DNA from: Fusobacterium sp. | GTDB lineage: Bacteria > Fusobacteriota > Fusobacteriia > Fusobacteriales > Fusobacteriaceae | DNA: 5,725 nt | Assembly (NCBI RefSeq): GCF_032477075.1 | Contig: NZ_JAWDXO010000067.1 | Span: forward strand, 1-5,725 | Direction of reading: 5' to 3' | In this document: one piece after another, positions 5,297 to 5,725 of the stretch | Position numbering within the stretch: the stretch's first letter is position 1 | How the letters are laid out: every line of letters starts with the position of its first letter | Program-made: the position numbers and the translations under genes | Notes under the pieces: generated by a model | What the model was told of the DNA's origin: nothing | The model's input: the letters and a program-made list of their open reading frames with translations, nothing else | The model's database searches: none

Positions 5297-5341
5297 AAAA
5301 CCGTTGACGGAAAAACCATTAATGGTAAAACCGTTGATGGT
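5297..5341 (+). repeat. Three tandem 15-base units with palindromic cores
   Basis: Units lie at 5297-5311, 5312-5326 and 5327-5341. Each begins AAAACC and contains a 10-base dyad: CCGTTGACGG, CCATTAATGG and CCGTTGATGG. Unit 2 differs from unit 1 by a matched pair of changes that keeps the dyad; unit 3 keeps it with a wobble. Unit 3 runs into TTTTTT, so AAAACC and GGTTTT also form a terminator-like hairpin (5327-5346). In the frame starting at 5297 the units read KTVDG, KTING and KTVDG inside an open stretch (5273-5389) with no start codon. They may be structural DNA repeats or the remnant of a protein repeat. Confidence 0.75.
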
Positions 5342-5392
5342 TTTTTGAAGACATCAGAAGATATTCTTTATAAGAAGATAATAAAAGAATAG

Positions 5393-5703
5393 AAGATAAT
5401 AAATAATACACAGAGGGAAGAAAATTTATACATAAAAATCAGCATAAAAAAATTAGGAACTTTCACATATGAACACAAAGAGCCACATAGCTTCACTATT
5501 AATATTTCATTTCACATAGTAACATATACAGTGAGGGAGAAAATAAAGCAAAAGATAGCTGAAGAAAATCAAGTTATATTAAAATTCATAAAAAGAATAG
5601 ATTCAGAATAGAGAATATAAAGACACTGGCAGATGGAATAAATAGAATCGAGGAGAGAATGACAAGAATAGAGGAACAGCTGATAAAACAATACAGAGAT
5701 TAA
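5393..5703 (+). pseudogene. Possible decayed gene ending in a coiled-coil-like peptide
   Basis: No intact gene is present, but coding-like pieces follow one another in different frames. One frame has an ATG at 5469 reading MNTKSHIASLLIFHFT, then a stop. A second frame is open from 5393 to 5608 and includes VREKIKQKIAEENQVILKFIKRIDSE before TAG at 5609. A third continues with RIENIKTLADGINRIEERM and TRIEEQLIKQYRD, ending at TAA 5701-5703. Joining the last two near 5603 gives a smooth row of hydrophobic residues at heptad-like spacing, as in a coiled coil. This suggests a gene broken by frameshifts. The family is not recognised. The inner ATG 5659 with GAGGAG upstream would encode only 14 residues. 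Confidence 0.3.
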
Positions 5704-5725
5704 AAAATAAAGAGTACTTTAAAAT

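Noticed and set aside
5469..5518. Small open frame MNTKSHIASLLIFHFT as an independent gene
   Set aside because: It has only 16 codons, no good ribosome binding site and no recognisable motif; it is mentioned only as part of the possible decayed gene.

Overview
The window is very AT-rich, with A/T-ending codons, strong AGGAGG-type ribosome binding sites and short genes on both strands. It looks like chromosomal DNA from a low-GC anaerobe. The mix of an AbgT-family transporter, a DUF134 regulator with a NifX-like protein, a DUF3298-type lipoprotein and a divergent HU protein fits Fusobacterium or a relative best; a clostridial source cannot be excluded from sequence alone. No mobile element, CRISPR array, tRNA or rRNA was seen.

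Layout. Positions 1-99 hold the last 32 codons of an unidentified + strand gene, followed by a hairpin terminator (141-166). An AbgT-family transporter lies on the minus strand (205-1749). Its sigma70-type promoter (1813-1841) has a palindrome across the expected start site. The 1750-2122 gap also carries a consensus promoter (2061-2089) and a perfect palindrome (2092-2111) for a two-gene + strand operon: a DUF134 helix-turn-helix protein (2123-2452) overlapping a NifX/MTH1175-like protein with a His/Cys tail (2445-2831). That operon ends in a long hairpin (2854-2903).

An extremely AT-rich spacer of about 490 bases precedes a lipoprotein gene (3326-3994). This gene converges on ssb (minus strand, 4123-4548), and two back-to-back hairpins (4024-4059 and 4067-4103) separate them. 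ssb has its own promoter (4586-4614). Divergent from it is a small HU-family gene (4843-5130), followed by a long imperfect hairpin with a T tract (5139-5219).

Positions 5220-5725 contain no intact gene. They hold three 15-base repeats, each with a palindromic core (5297-5341), and a trail of coding-like fragments in different frames ending in a coiled-coil-like peptide (to 5703). This is best read as decayed coding DNA.

The genes form separate small transcription units rather than one pathway. The most suggestive system is the DUF134/NifX-like operon, which may be a self-regulated metal-cluster or metal-binding module. The palindromes at the abgT-like and DUF134 promoters and the HU substitution at the usual DNA-intercalating proline are also worth checking.
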